Below are positions 24,092 to 36,324 of a stretch of 64,000 nt of DNA, piece by piece. The translations under genes were made by a program, and so were the position numbers. Positions within the stretch are counted from its first letter, which is position 1, and every line of letters starts with the position of its first letter. This stretch comes from Rotaria socialis (lineage: Eukaryota > Rotifera > Eurotatoria > Philodinida > Philodinidae). Under the pieces are notes generated by a model. That model did not search any database, had not been told where the DNA came from, and saw only the letters and a list, made by a program, of their open reading frames with translations. The stretch covers positions 496,001 through 560,000 of the forward strand of contig CAJNYU010001127.1 in assembly GCA_905331475.1 (NCBI GenBank), in the 5' to 3' direction.

Positions 24092-24814
24092 CTCGATCAA
24101 AAAATAAAGAAACAAATTCTGGCTTATTATCCGCAATACGAGGACCTAGGTCCAGTTTCTTCAACTTCACTTCCGTCAGTTACTTATCAATATCCAACAG
24201 TTTATTCAAATTCGAACACATGGTTTAATGGAATATCTGAAAATGAACATCATCATGTATCATCATCTCCGAATAATTTTCTAACAACATATAATATAAA
24301 TAATGGAGATATGAATTCTGATGTTTATCGTTTGCCAGTTGATAATGGAAATTCAAATTCATTCTACGTACCTTATCAAACAACAGTAGTTAATTCTGAT
24401 AATGATGAAAATGATTTAGACGATGGCTCCGACGATGACGATGATGATGATGATGACGATGATACAGATTCAACATATCATTCAACAAAACGAATAAATA
24501 ATAATAATTCAGCCAATAATAAAATGTCAGGCACAGATCAACGTCGTTCAACACGTCCAAATGGATCAAAACGAAAACGTAAACGAGTTTTAAATGGTGT
24601 TCAACGTGCCGAGGCCACACAACGTGAAAAACGACGTATGCTGAAACTTAATCGAGCATTTGAAGAGTTAAGAAACGTTTTACCAGTAACTGAATTCGCA
24701 CGAAATAAATTATCACGTTCAGAAACACTTAAATCAGCTATTGATTATATTAATCTTATGTTTGATATGCTTGATGCTGCAAAAGGTCATCATCATTCAT
24801 CATCTTGCTTATAA
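24092..24814 (+). CDS. Divergent bHLH transcription factor (5' end unresolved)
   Basis: The frame is open from a good splice acceptor (TAATCTTTTAG at 24081-24091) to TAA at 24814, 240 residues of one exon. The first in-frame ATG is only at 24311, but the upstream 73 codons are Ser/Tyr/Pro-rich and look coding (YEDLGPVSSTSLPSVTYQYP). So the true start is probably in an upstream exon that I could not place. The C-terminal 70 residues are a bHLH: basic region QRAEATQREKRRMLKLNRAF, then EELRNVLPV, and RNKLSRSETLKSAIDYINLM. It lacks the usual N-x-R-E-R pattern (T-Q-R-E-K instead), so the subgroup is unclear. An Asp run coded by (GAT/GAC)n and a KRKRKR nuclear signal precede the domain. Confidence 0.75.
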   Translation, partial: LDQKIKKQILAYYPQYEDLGPVSSTSLPSVTYQYPTVYSNSNTWFNGISENEHHHVSSSPNNFLTTYNINNGDMNSDVYRLPVDNGNSNSFYVPYQTTVVNSDNDENDLDDGSDDDDDDDDDDDTDSTYHSTKRINNNNSANNKMSGTDQRRSTRPNGSKRKRKRVLNGVQRAEATQREKRRMLKLNRAFEELRNVLPVTEFARNKLSRSETLKSAIDYINLMFDMLDAAKGHHHSSSCL

Positions 24815-26799
24815 TCATGTACTTGTATTTTGTCAAATAAAAAAAAAGCAATCTTAATTCTATATTCATCGAAATTTTCTATCATAATTATTGTCGTTTT
24901 TAATAAATTTAAAGCTTTTTTTTGTCTTGACTAAAATGCAAATCATAGCTAAAGAATTTTTTACAACCGTAGAGAATTTAGATTGTAATTTATATAAATT
25001 TAAAAGAAATCATTTAAAATAAAAAATATATGTTTTATTCACCGATTTCTAAAATAGATGAAATCTCAGTGTTCATCCTAACAAAAAAAAAAGAAAAATC
25101 ATCAATGCAAAATGACACAGTTGATAACATTATAAATATTTTTTAATTAATATTGTGATCAAGCATCTCTTATTTTCTCTTCATCGAAATATTTCATCGT
25201 TCACACATATGTATAATAGACTCACCTATCTCAAGTATGCCAATACAAGACCCTACTCTAACCAATTGAATATACATTTATAGACAACTATCCATGTCTT
25301 TTCTCGTGGCAGCTGCCAGTGTGATCAACTTATCTGGTCGAATATTATTTAGGTAGTACTACTGTACAAATGAACTAAATTGAACAATTGGTCTCCACTT
25401 AATATCAACTTGACACGTATATCGAGACGACTCAGTTAGCTCATATTCAAAAGCAAAAAGAGAGAATAGGACGGAGGAGAAAAAACACGTATAGATGTGC
25501 ATTTAAGTATGTCTTCGTGGAACAATGAGCCGTGAGATATACTTATCAGGTCTATTGAAAAAGAAGACACCTTGATATATAATAGAATTCTACTATGTTC
25601 ATAGTACAACTTCATATTAATAGTAATGTGCGGTCTGTCGATGTATCGATTTGCTGCTAATTTTACATTATTTTCCTTTTATTGGGTAGTTTTTTCATTT
25701 GCTTCAAACTTATTTGAAAAATATTGTGATGAAAGAGAAAACACAAAATAGATGCATTTTCTATTAGAATTATGAATTCAAATTATATTGTGTAAAAATT
25801 TCCCTCTTATAATAAAATATCTATGTATTATCAGGGAAAATATGATTTTTCTAATATTGAACATGAAAATGCCTGTAAAACCAGATCCATGGCATATCTC
25901 ATTAATACGTCAATAATTTCTGCATGAGACATATTGGATAACACAATAAATTTAAGAAATAGCTGATGACATGTTTTTAAATGCCTCAATTCGCCATAAA
26001 TGAAAAATTTTCAGTTAAGAATAGTAAAAGTATTACAAAAAGCTTTCAAAAATAATCTCTCCTATGTAAATATTAAAATCTTGAATACTGCAACAAATTT
26101 TCTCTATATATATGAAAATCTCAAAAATGATTTTTCCTCACCCTATCAATATGACAAGACGTGCACAAAATAGGTAAAATTTTCTTCTGGAAATTATTTC
26201 ATCAAATCTACGTGATCAACAAGCAACGAGAGATAGCAGAATTATTCTTGTAAAGTTCGTATATCTGTAAAAATAACAATGTTTATGAAACTAAGATTTG
26301 CTGATGAAGATACTTGTTGACTTCGTTTTTCTTTAATAATATAAAACATCTGAAAGTTCTTTTTACACCAATCTATAATTAAGGACATTCATGGAAGCGT
26401 TGCCATTCCAACAAAATTACTTGTCTCTTAATAGCTGTTGGAGATCTCTTTTGAAAGATAAATAGTATGAAGTCCTAAATAAGTCAAGAAGGTTAGAGTG
26501 ACTGTTAACAAATACAAAAGTAAATCAAAAGTAGATTGTACAATACAGGAAACTTCTAGTAAGTAGAATTATTTTTATACTGTCATTTCAAGGTTAACAT
26601 CGATTGAATGAAAAGAACAAAGCTGGAAAACAGGCTAGCGTAATTAGCAGATAAAGCAATTTCTTGGTGAAAATTAGTTATCAAACATCTGAATTAATGT
26701 AGTAGTGATATGAAAAGGTGACACTCTAATCAATATGATAGATTAACGCAAGAGAACACGAGCGTGACTCTATTGAAAATGAAATGTAGTATAAAAAAA
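24815..26799. other. Intergenic, AT-rich
   Basis: About 2 kb without a supportable gene or clear repeat. Confidence 0.5.
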
Positions 26800-26808
26800 G
26801 GTAGCAGG

Positions 26809-26928
26809 CCAGAGACGTGAGCAGGGCAGGACGGTCCTGCTGTCCTGTGCTGCCGCTCGCCAGGACGAAGGTAGTCAACAGGACAGGCAATGACAGGAGA
26901 AAAAATGATGTCCTGTGTACGTCTCTGG
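26809..26928. mobile_element. 120-bp GC-rich hairpin element
   Basis: The ends are perfect 10-bp inverted repeats, CCAGAGACGT and ACGTCTCTGG, in an otherwise AT-rich area. Inside are GCAGGGCAGGAC and GTCCTG words that also pair. The right-hand 90 bases (from CCAGGACGAAGG) recur at 27936-27992. Its right boundary has no clear duplication. Confidence 0.6.
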
Positions 26929-27210
26929 TAGGAACTTGTTTTTGTATTTTCCGCTTTTTATTTTGTAGTAAAACACTGCCTATTTGCTGTTGTTTCTTTA
27001 AATAGTATCATATATTTAGGTTATCATATTCATGCTACAATCAATCTTGTTCATATTTTTTCTTGTCGCGAAAGTTAAGATATTTTTCTATTTTATTGTA
27101 CTCTTAAATTAGTGCTAATTTAAAGTGTATTTGTTGTATTTGAAAATGGTGTCAAATAAATTAAGCCTAAGATTACTAATACTAACATTTACTTTGATCG
27201 AGAACAACTA

Positions 27211-27848
27211 GCCCAGGTCGATCGAAACGGACCGCCGTAAACCGGCGTAACATTACCGTAAACGGTCGTTTTTCCATCGTATTCCGTCGTAAAACAGCCG
27301 TTTTAAACCGAATTTAGGCGTTTTAACAGGGGCAATATTACGGTCATATACGGACACCGTATATCAGCCGTAAAACCTCGTAAAGCCGGCGTAATATTAT
27401 CGTATTCTATGGAACATACGGTCGTATTACTGCCCCTGCCATACGGGGAAAATACGGCACGCAAAACGGGCCGTATTTGTATCGTATACGACCGTTTACT
27501 GATCGTTTTCTTCGACCGGGGAGGGTTTGGAGTCCGAACTTCGGACTCATACCAAGATCGATCGTTCCGATCACCGGATACTGTAGGAACCCACCGGAAA
27601 GATGCGGAAAAATCACCGTATTCCGGACGAAAACACGGAAAGTCGCTGGAACGTGGAAGCCGTATTCCGGTCGGAATATTTTCGGAGTTTTTCCCGATGA
27701 TTTACTGTCGGTTCCCACTGGAAAGCACTGGAATTTGACCGAAATCTACCGGAAAAAATCCAGGAATTGACGACCGGAATACTACTTCCACCTTCCAGCG
27801 ATTTTCCGCGTTTTCCGGTCGTTTCCTGCCGTACCACCACGATCTGGG
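27211..27848. mobile_element. CpG-rich inverted-repeat element, 638 bp
   Basis: The outer ends are CCCAGGTCG and CGATCTGGG, each next to TA (27209-27210 and 27849-27850). By hand count the interior has about 70 CpG dinucleotides, mostly in CCGTA, TACGG and CCGG words, whereas the flanks are nearly CpG-free. Several frames stay open on both strands, as expected when TA-rich stops are rare, but none looks like a protein. This may be a non-autonomous DNA transposon. Confidence 0.55.
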
Positions 27849-27894
27849 TAATTAGTTTTCAGTCACTAGAAAAATGGTAATAAATCAGTAACGC

Positions 27895-27992
27895 TAACCA
27901 GGACATGGCTTTAACGTATTGTCCTGCCGCCTGCCAGGACGAAGTTAGCCAACAAGACAGGAGAAAAAATTATGTTCTGTGCACGTCTCTGG
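27895..27992. repeat. Second copy of the 26809 repeat, right half
   Basis: CCAGGACGAAG, AGCCAACA, GACAGGAGAAAAAAT and CACGTCTCTGG follow the same order as in 26872-26928. It is followed by GGTAGCAG, overlapping its end (27991-27998), which also precedes the first copy (26800-26807). Confidence 0.65.
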
Positions 27993-27998
27993 TAGCAG

Positions 27999-29697
27999 AC
28001 ATCTTTTAAAGTAATTCTTTCATTATCTGATTGAATTTCCAGAAATTACTCTATCTATTTCCATATAGTAATGTCCCTCTCGTAATAAAAGAACTCAGGA
28101 GAAAAAGGATTTCGAGTATCTATTAGCATTCTATAGAAAATACTATTTTGAAGTATTATTACTTTTTATCTTTACTTTCGGGAAATTATCTCGCTGCATT
28201 GTTGTAGTTTTATTCTGAAGAAACAGAAAACAAGGCAAATATGATACTATTGTACTCTCTGACTTCGTTGAACATATTTTTAGGGCGATCTCAATTTTGT
28301 AAGAAAACAGCAAAGTTAATAGAGCATATAAAAGAATACATTATTACTCTTTGCTAATCTTATTGTTAGATTTTATCGCCTTCGATGGTGCATTAGACTC
28401 TTTTGTATAGTGGAGTTAATTAAACTACAGTTTATCAATGGTCTCGTTCATTATATTGCAAGGTCAATTCCACGCTTCTTCTTCGCTACTATTTATTTTT
28501 AAAGCACAATTAAGGGTTTTTTTTACATAAATTATGTAGTTCTAAATATGGTGGAATTAACAATCCAAAACGTTTTCGTTATGATCCACACTATAAAATA
28601 GACTTCTCTGTTTGAAATAGAAGCCAAAGAAAAATCTTACTAATATATGATAAATTTACATCAGAACATGACCTATTTAATATCACATATTTGTAATTAA
28701 AACACGATGAACAATGAAAAGAATGTTCAACAAGACAAAGTTTCTTTTCAATGATGCCTTTCGTTTTATGGCGCAACATCATGTCTAGACAATACACATC
28801 CTTGATGAACAAGGTTGTAGACCGAAACTTGTAAAGAATTTTTCTTTAATTTCAAATATCTATTGATTGAGATGCTATTGACATTTGCCTATTTATAGAA
28901 TACTTTATCGCAACTATTTCTAAGTATGGTTACGAATATTTGCATTGCAATAACCATATATGTGCCTTATAAATATCTTTGCATACATACAAGAAATCAA
29001 AGTTTAATCACTAATCCTTTTGAATCAGCTATTCATAAACTTCCGTATTTCTAAACTGAGAAAAATATCGCCACATGGGCAACATCCGGCTAGAAAATAT
29101 TGAAAATTTTGAATAATTACGTAGTCGAAACTCCATTTGAGACTAAATCCAGCAAAGTAATTACATTGCTCTATTTCTATGTTAAATCTTGAAATTATAT
29201 TTTCCAAAAGAAAAGATCTGGTTTGATTTTATTTTTTCGTATGCATATATATATTTATATGTTATTGTCGTGTTCTTCTTCTCTTACTAAGTAGACGAAG
29301 ACATAATACAAAGAACATTCATATGACGAGATAATGGTCATTATAATAATAATATATATATATATACTTATAAAAAAGAACGAACATAAAGGACAACGTA
29401 AAGACAGAGAGAAGAAGAAAGGCCGACAAAAAAAAAGAAAGTAAACAGTTGGCACACAACGATATTGATCAATGAAGAAAAAAAAATAAACTGAGGAAAC
29501 CGAACGAAGAGAAAAAGAAATAATCAATAACAACAGATAACAAATGAGATAATACAAATGAAAGAAAAGAAACTGAGTCAGAAATATGTATATATATATA
29601 TATACACCTATAGACATTAGACAAACATTTTAAAAAAACATATATAATTAAAGAAAGGAAAAAAAGGAGAAGAAACACACACACAATTTCAAATACA
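27999..29697. other. Non-coding; includes the 3' flank of FBXW7
   Basis: No gene is seen. Positions 29390-29690 are A/G-rich with short TA runs (29350, 29590) and probably belong to the 3' untranslated region of the minus-strand FBXW7 gene. Confidence 0.5.
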
Positions 29698-32600
29698 CTA
29701 TGAACAGATCGTCGTACGATCAAAATCGAGCATAATCACTTTTGTATCTTCAGTGCTATTACGACTTCCAGCTGCACATACCAACGCGGAATCTGTACAT
29801 TTTATACGCCACACAACACCTATAAATAAAATAAATATCATATCAAGTTAAGATAAAAACAAAATAGTGAGAAGAATGTGCCGTTAGCAGCTACATAGAG
29901 AATGAATTCATACATAATTTTGTTTAATAAGATATTGAAAAGACAACAACAACACTAAATTCATAGGGTTTAACTTGTTTTTTTTTCCCCATTGAATCAA
30001 GCGCACGTAGTCTGATGAAATTGTCAAAACCCGTTTTTTTAAATATTCTTCTACTTGAATTTTCTACCAACGAAATAATGCTATATTCCATGGTACAGTC
30101 GATAAGGGCATTTTTCTTTTGTTAGGCAAATAGGATATACGTCAGTGGTTTGAGGCCAATATTCATTTATAGTCAGATCATATCTCAAAAGATCTATTTC
30201 TGAGGATTCCTTAACTTAACGATCATCCATCAATCTTGTGCAAATCCAAATCAAACATTTCTTATCAAATTAATATTCAAAATGCTTTCACATAATTTTG
30301 GAATTTATTTCAATAATTCTAAAATTTATGAATTCTCTTATGTTTCCCTTCGAGACACACATCAACTAGTTTTCCTTATAATTCATGCAATAGTATTCAT
30401 ATTCTTACCTCCATTTCCAGCTGATTCAAGTCTAACGAGATCTCGAATAAAATCTCCTGTTTCCAAATCCCATAATTTAACCGTTCCATCATCTCCTGAA
30501 CTAACAACATAATTAAGTACAACTTGAACCCAAGTTACGGCAGATGCATGTTTATTACGTCCTATTTAAAAGAAAAGAAAACAGAATTTGGTTTTGTAAA
30601 ATTAATCATTGAATTAAAAATTCTTCTAACCAGCTAGCGTATGCAAACATTTTCCGGATTCAATATTCCAAATTTTTACAGTTGAATCGGCATTACCAGA
30701 AACAAGAATATTTCCACGTAATTGCATTCCACTTGTTAATGATAAATGACCAGTTAATTGATGTATACATGTACCTTGCTCAACGTCCCATACACGTATC
30801 ATACAATCTAATGAGCCAGATACAATATGTTTACCATCGAACTAAATTTAGCATAAAGCACAATTGATTGCTTTGTTTTCACAATGATATTAATATACAT
30901 ACGACAAGTGAATATACTCGATTTGTATGTCCTTCCAGTGTGTGTACGCATCGTTCTTGATCAGGTAGCCATACGCGAATGGTATGATCATAGGCACCTG
31001 ATACAACATATTTTCCATTATAACAAACACATCGAACAGCTGCTGTGTGACCACTTAGCATATGAAGACGTTCACCTGTACGGATATTCCACACACTAAA
31101 ATATAAACAGACTATTTTATTATTAACTAAAAGAATCTTACACTCGATAGCGAACTAGTTGAAACTCGTATCCATAAAATACTATTTTTAAAACTTGGTA
31201 ATAATCAAAAACAAAACTCTATACAAGTCACTAAATATGGGTTGTCTCGAATCATTCATACAATAACATACATCTCCTATTGTAATTTGTTCGGTTGTAT
31301 ACTAGAATTCTATTCCAAGTTGCATAACTCGACATTTATTGATATTAAAAATCAAGAATATTCTTTTTCTTTTGTTAAAATTGAACCTTGCCGTTTCTGT
31401 ATACATACCGTACAGTTGCATCCCGTGATCCAGACACAACAATATCATCATGTAATGCCAAGCAACGTACGGTTGACGTATGTCCATAGAGAACATGTTG
31501 GCATGCACCTGTATTTATGTTCCATACACGAATTGTTCGATCTGTACTTCCACTAACTATTAAATCATCTGTCATTTCACTGCACCATACACCACCATTA
31601 TGTCCTATCAATGTTTGTTCGCACTAAAAGCAAAGTTTCAAATAGAATCATTTGAAAATACATTTAAAAATCGAGAAAATAATTACTTGTCCAGTAGCGA
31701 TCGACCAAATTTTTAATGAATTATCATCAGAACCTGATACAATACGTTTCCCATCAAATTGTAAACAAGTGATAACAAAATCTTCGTGACCACGCAATGT
31801 AAGTGGGTCAGGCAATGGCTGTCCATGCTGCCAAACATACTCTAAATGTTTATGACATGCATATGAACGTTTCCATGAATTATCTATGGTGTCATCAAAT
31901 ATCGTTGGTAATTGTTTTAATGGAATATATTTTGTTTGACATATACGTTTCCATAGTAAGATATCATTGCATGTTTCGTACCAAGCACGACATGTACGTG
32001 ATGCTCGTCCAACATCACCTGCTGGTAAATATCTCAATACATGAAGTGCTAATTCACGTGGAAGATCACGAATAAAATCACGTTGAAAATAAGGTTCAAT
32101 TTGATTTCGAATATGATTTAATTGAAGTGTATTCGATGAGCATGTGCGTATGAGTGCTTCAGTTGCACGGCTACGATCTTCATTTGACATAGCGCAAAAA
32201 GTTGATAGCCAATTGATTACATCTGCAGATAGTGGCGGTGATGTTGAATTCGATAGAAAATCAGTAGAATTTAAAGAAGACGGTGACAGTGACGAATTTA
32301 TACTAATTGGCGTAATTGATTTCAGATCAGTCTGTTCGCGAAAATTACTAGAAAAGTACGAAAGTAAAAAAATGTTTTCTTCTGTTTAATATGATTCTAT
32401 AATAGGTCGATGTAAAATGTGACTTGTACATGAAAAACTTGAGTATTATAGCTCATTAGCATTTAAGTGACACTCCTGTTGATCTTTATCGGTTATTAAG
32501 CTATATGAATGTAAAGAGAGCATCTAAATGACGTATTTCTTTTTAATCGAGCAACTACCATGGTAAGTGCATTTTTTTCTTTTCTTTTCTGATCTCGATA

Positions 32601-32926
32601 CATAATTTATACTACGCGTTAAGCCATCGGCTCATTTTCTTTATCGTAAATAGTTTTTACATAAATAATCTATGCATATTTTAATGTGGCCTATTTTTCG
32701 TTTCTTACCTGTTACAAAGACGTTTTGGATCATTAGTAGTAATAAGTGATTCTTCAACTGTTAATTGTCTTTTGCCAGGTGATCGTGGTGGCTGTTGTGA
32801 TATTAAACCGGTATAATCAAGAAATATCTGATTTGTTGTAACACAATCATTAACAATCTGATCTATTAATGATGGTGAACTTGATCGATCTGGTGATGAT
32901 AATAAACCTACAGAATCTGATGACAT
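29698..32926 (-). CDS. FBXW7: F-box/WD40 protein FBXW7 (SCF substrate receptor)
   Basis: Seven exons: 32926-32709, 32347-31687, 31623-31409, 31095-30903, 30841-30631, 30561-30409 and 29819-29698. The product is 590 residues, close to the shorter vertebrate isoforms. An F-box ([21 protein letters not shown]) is followed by eight WD40 blades ([16 protein letters not shown] through [14 protein letters not shown]). The three arginines that hold phosphodegrons in human FBXW7 are present in HTSTVRC, SGSRDAT and HTAAVRC. It recruits phosphorylated proteins such as cyclin E, Myc and Notch in known animals to the SCF ligase. I chose ATG 32926 (MSSDSVGLL); a splice acceptor-like CATTCTAG lies just two bases upstream, so cis- or trans-splicing may define the 5' end. 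The CDC34 gene ends 205 bp upstream. Confidence 0.95.
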
Positions 32927-33131
32927 ATCTAGAATGGTTAAAACCTCCAAGTCAGCACCTCTAGATTTTACATATAAATGGAGAAACCAAAAAAAAACAT
33001 TTAAGTTAAATTTTGTTTTTGAAATCTACAGTGACCAAAGATACAATGCAAAAAAGAAAGAAATAAAGACACGCCTTTGATTGTAAGACAAAAAGCATTA
33101 ACATATGTCATATTTAAATCACAGTTTATGT

Positions 33132-34252
33132 TTAATCGCTTTCATTGTAATAATTATCATCATCGTCTTCGCCCATATCAGCCATTTGATCATCATCATC
33201 CTTTTATTCAAAAAAGAAAAAGAAACCATAACCACTCGATTATATTTTAATTATTCAATTTAATAAAAATCAAAATTAGTACATACATCAATTCCTGCAT
33301 CATCATCATTTTCATGTGATGAAGTACCAAAAATTGATTTTTTTCCATTTCTATTTCCAGTTGCACCAGCACGTGATGGTGCTACATAATCATCAAGTGT
33401 TTTCGGTATTGATACACCTTCTTTTTCGGCAATCAATTTCGATTCATTAACTTGTCTTCGTATTATTGTTTCGTATTCGCCATCTTTCTGTTCTTTGTAC
33501 TTTCGATACATCACGCTTGAAGGCAAAAAAAAAGAAAGTCGAAGGTTAATATAATAATACATTTGAAATATTTTACCTTGCATCGACATTAGCAGGTGAT
33601 GAACAATTTGGTTCATTTAGTAAACTTATTATTGACATTAGAATTGTTCGAACATTTTGAGCCGGATTCCACCGTTCACTTGGATGTTCACCTGACTGAG
33701 GATCTTCGGTTGGAGGATGTAGAATTGAAATGCATACTTCACCATTTCTACAAACGAAAAAGCAATGAAATTAAAAAAGTAAAACGATTGTATTTTTTTT
33801 TCTTATGATTAATTTACTCATAAATATTTGGATGCCACATTTTCGTTAGAAAACGAACCTAAATCAAAAGGATAAATATGTATTTCAAACAAAAAAAAAT
33901 TTATCGTAATATTTTTCTCTACTTTTGGCGGAGCAAATGGATATGTTGTTGGAAATTCCATATCAGCTTTGAAGTAACCACCTTCATATAGAGTATCTGG
34001 TGGTCCGAATATTCCGACTAGAAGAAATTAGAAATTCATATGAAATTTATCTTGATAGAAAAATATTTTACCATGCCATTTGTACAAATTTGAATCATCA
34101 TCTAGTTTAACAGTAAAACCTTCAACAGGTTCTTTTTGTAATTTCGAATATTCCAGTTGAAGAGCTCTTATTGACGGCGAATTCGATGTTCTTGATGATG
34201 TATAATGAGTTGTTGATGTTGTCACACCTGTCGTTTGTCTTATTTGACTCAT
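33132..34252 (-). CDS. CDC34: Ubiquitin-conjugating enzyme E2 R (CDC34/UBE2R)
   Basis: Six exons: 34252-34072, 34017-33923, 33858-33818, 33747-33577, 33515-33287 and 33200-33132, for 261 residues. The UBC fold runs from [16 protein letters not shown] to about residue 190, with [19 protein letters not shown] and the active cysteine in [12 protein letters not shown] (about Cys111). The acidic insertion next to it ([11 protein letters not shown]) and the Asp/Glu-rich C-terminal tail ([15 protein letters not shown]) are hallmarks of the CDC34/UBE2R group, whose acidic parts help polyubiquitin chain building with cullin-RING ligases. It is therefore the E2 expected to work with SCF-FBXW7, encoded just downstream on the same strand. 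An 18-residue Ser/Thr-rich leader precedes the fold. No AATAAA is seen between its stop and the FBXW7 start. Confidence 0.95.
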
Positions 34253-36324
34253 TTTGGATTTTAGAAATTAAAAATCATGACAATTTTGAAAATAAATAAG
34301 CTACTTAAAGGGAATCAATTATCGACAAGGCGCGCGCACTTACAAGATGCACACACACACACAAGACTCGAGCAAAAACGACAGACGAAGAAATAAACAC
34401 AAATCGGACGGGATGATTAGAAATAGAGCAACGAGAGAGTATGTCGATGGAGGACTTTCAACCAATCATTGACGAAATTTCTATAGATGTCATTATTTTG
34501 CAAAGTTTATGCTTGATTAATTATATCCTTATTGAGCAAGCCAAATATTTTATAAGCAATCAATGAAAATTATTTTGAGAACTTGTTCGATGAATTCAGA
34601 ATAGATTGAATATCCTTAGCTTGCTGATTAGTATTGAGATAAACATTTTAAGGAGAAAAAAAATGTGATTTCAATATGTATGTCATGAGTTAGAAATGTA
34701 CTCAGTAATTAAAATTATACAAGATTAATAGTGCATCTGGCTAAATGCGTAGTCTTTTTTCTGCTTACAAAACGCTTTCTAGAGCAATGTATTTAAAAAA
34801 TAGCTTGTTTTTTTTTATTACTGTGTACTCAAATGTCTCGTAAATATGTATACTGTCACGTGTACATTAATATTAGCAAAATCATTTAGACCTGGAATAT
34901 GAACCTGTGATTGTACGGATAAAAAACAAACAAGTATTATTTCAATAATTCTTGCTTGTAACATTAAGACATTGCCGAGAGAACATTTTCTCAAAAAGTA
35001 ATGAGTGGCTCAAGTATGCACAACAAGCTCTTATTGAATGTGAATACCTAGAATGGTTAAAAAAGAAATGATTCCTTCACGATTTAGACGAGTATGGTGA
35101 CATATTGTACGCTCGAAGAGCTGTTACATCACAAGAAAACTTATTAGAAAGATATTCAATGAGCTACATAATATTTAGTTATATTGAAAGTTTGAATCGA
35201 TGAATATATTGAAAAAATAGATAACATAGGGTAAATCCAATAAAAGAGAAATAGAACGAATGATTCGAAAAATGAAAATTTTTTCTTTCATGAATAAATA
35301 TAGTCAATGATGCATATGCTTGTCCACATTGATCATGCTTAACTATACTATCGCATCGTATGTTTAGCTGTCATCATCTATAAGTATCAATCCATACAGC
35401 AGTCTTGACAGAAATTCAGACAGATAACAAGCATATAATAAATATTGCAATAGTATGTTCGCCTTCGCGCCTTATGCCAGATGATGTCTTATTTTTTCTT
35501 GTTGTTACTTAGCTATGTAGTTAAATAAGATGTTTTTTTTGCGTAGAATATCAAAATTAAGCAATAAATTCTGATCGTTTATAACACTCATATAAATCCA
35601 TAGAATGAATTATCTTAAGATTCTAACAATTCATTTTATTAGAAATTTGTGCGTAGCCCACTTGAATCAAGATAAAAAAAGAAAAGAAAAGAATCAATAC
35701 AATGTTCGTTTATTTATTCTGTTACTTGATGCTTCCAAATCTCTATTCAGCTTAAGGTAGATGAAAAATATCCTTCTTTTATATTAGCAAAAAATAAATC
35801 TTTAAAATCGAACTGTCTTTCATAATCAGCAAAGAGAAAAGATGCGTTCCTATTTAAGTGATTACTATTTTCCTCGTAACAAAAATATTTCTATGCGCAC
35901 GTTTCTTATTAATCTATATGATCAATTACTTTCACTTTGAACGATAATCTGGTTTTTCATAATCAAGCAAATGATGCCCAGAAAAAATGTGGCATCTTTT
36001 TTTTTCTTCTTGCATCATAAATCTCCTAATCAAAGAAAATAAATAAATGATTGATTTCTCATAAATAATTTGCATTTATTCTGTTGGATATACATGTAGA
36101 AAATGATTAGGATAAGAAACAAGAATTAAAACAACTTTACAGCAAAAGAAAAAATGATGAATATGACTAGTAGCAAAGTATATGTAAGTATAAATACAGA
36201 TAAATAAGAAAAAGACAAGACATTATGATAAGAGATCCAATTATAAATTTCGTCTTAGATCACATAGATCTAATTGCGAGAAACTATTTTGAACTAGCTA
36301 CGACCAAAAAAACAGAAAAGAAAA
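34253..36324. other. Intergenic region with one protein relic
   Basis: A CGCGCGC and (CA)n patch at 34331-34364 lies just upstream of CDC34 and is probably promoter-proximal. Apart from the relic at 34979-35203, no gene is seen. Confidence 0.5.
34979..35203 (+). pseudogene. Short protein-like fragment with an internal stop
   Basis: One frame reads ENIFSKSNEWLKYAQQALIE, then CEYLEWLKKK, a TGA (35069-35071), and continues FLHDLDEYGDILYARRAVTS and QENLLERYSM before TGA at 35201-35203. The composition on both sides of the stop is protein-like. I do not recognise the parent gene. It could be chance. Confidence 0.3.

Noticed and set aside
27407..27840. Four overlapping open frames on both strands in the CpG-rich block
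   Set aside because: Stops are scarce because TA-rich codons are scarce there. None has a recognisable domain, and they overlap each other on both strands.
29255..29723. Minus-strand frames rich in Phe, Ser, Leu and Tyr
   Set aside because: They read an A/G-rich low-complexity tract downstream of FBXW7 and look like untranslated sequence.
30005..30030. CTGATGA word as a possible hammerhead ribozyme core
   Set aside because: No matching GAAA strand and stems can be placed around it; the same holds for other CTGATGA words near 26302, 37905 and 45034.
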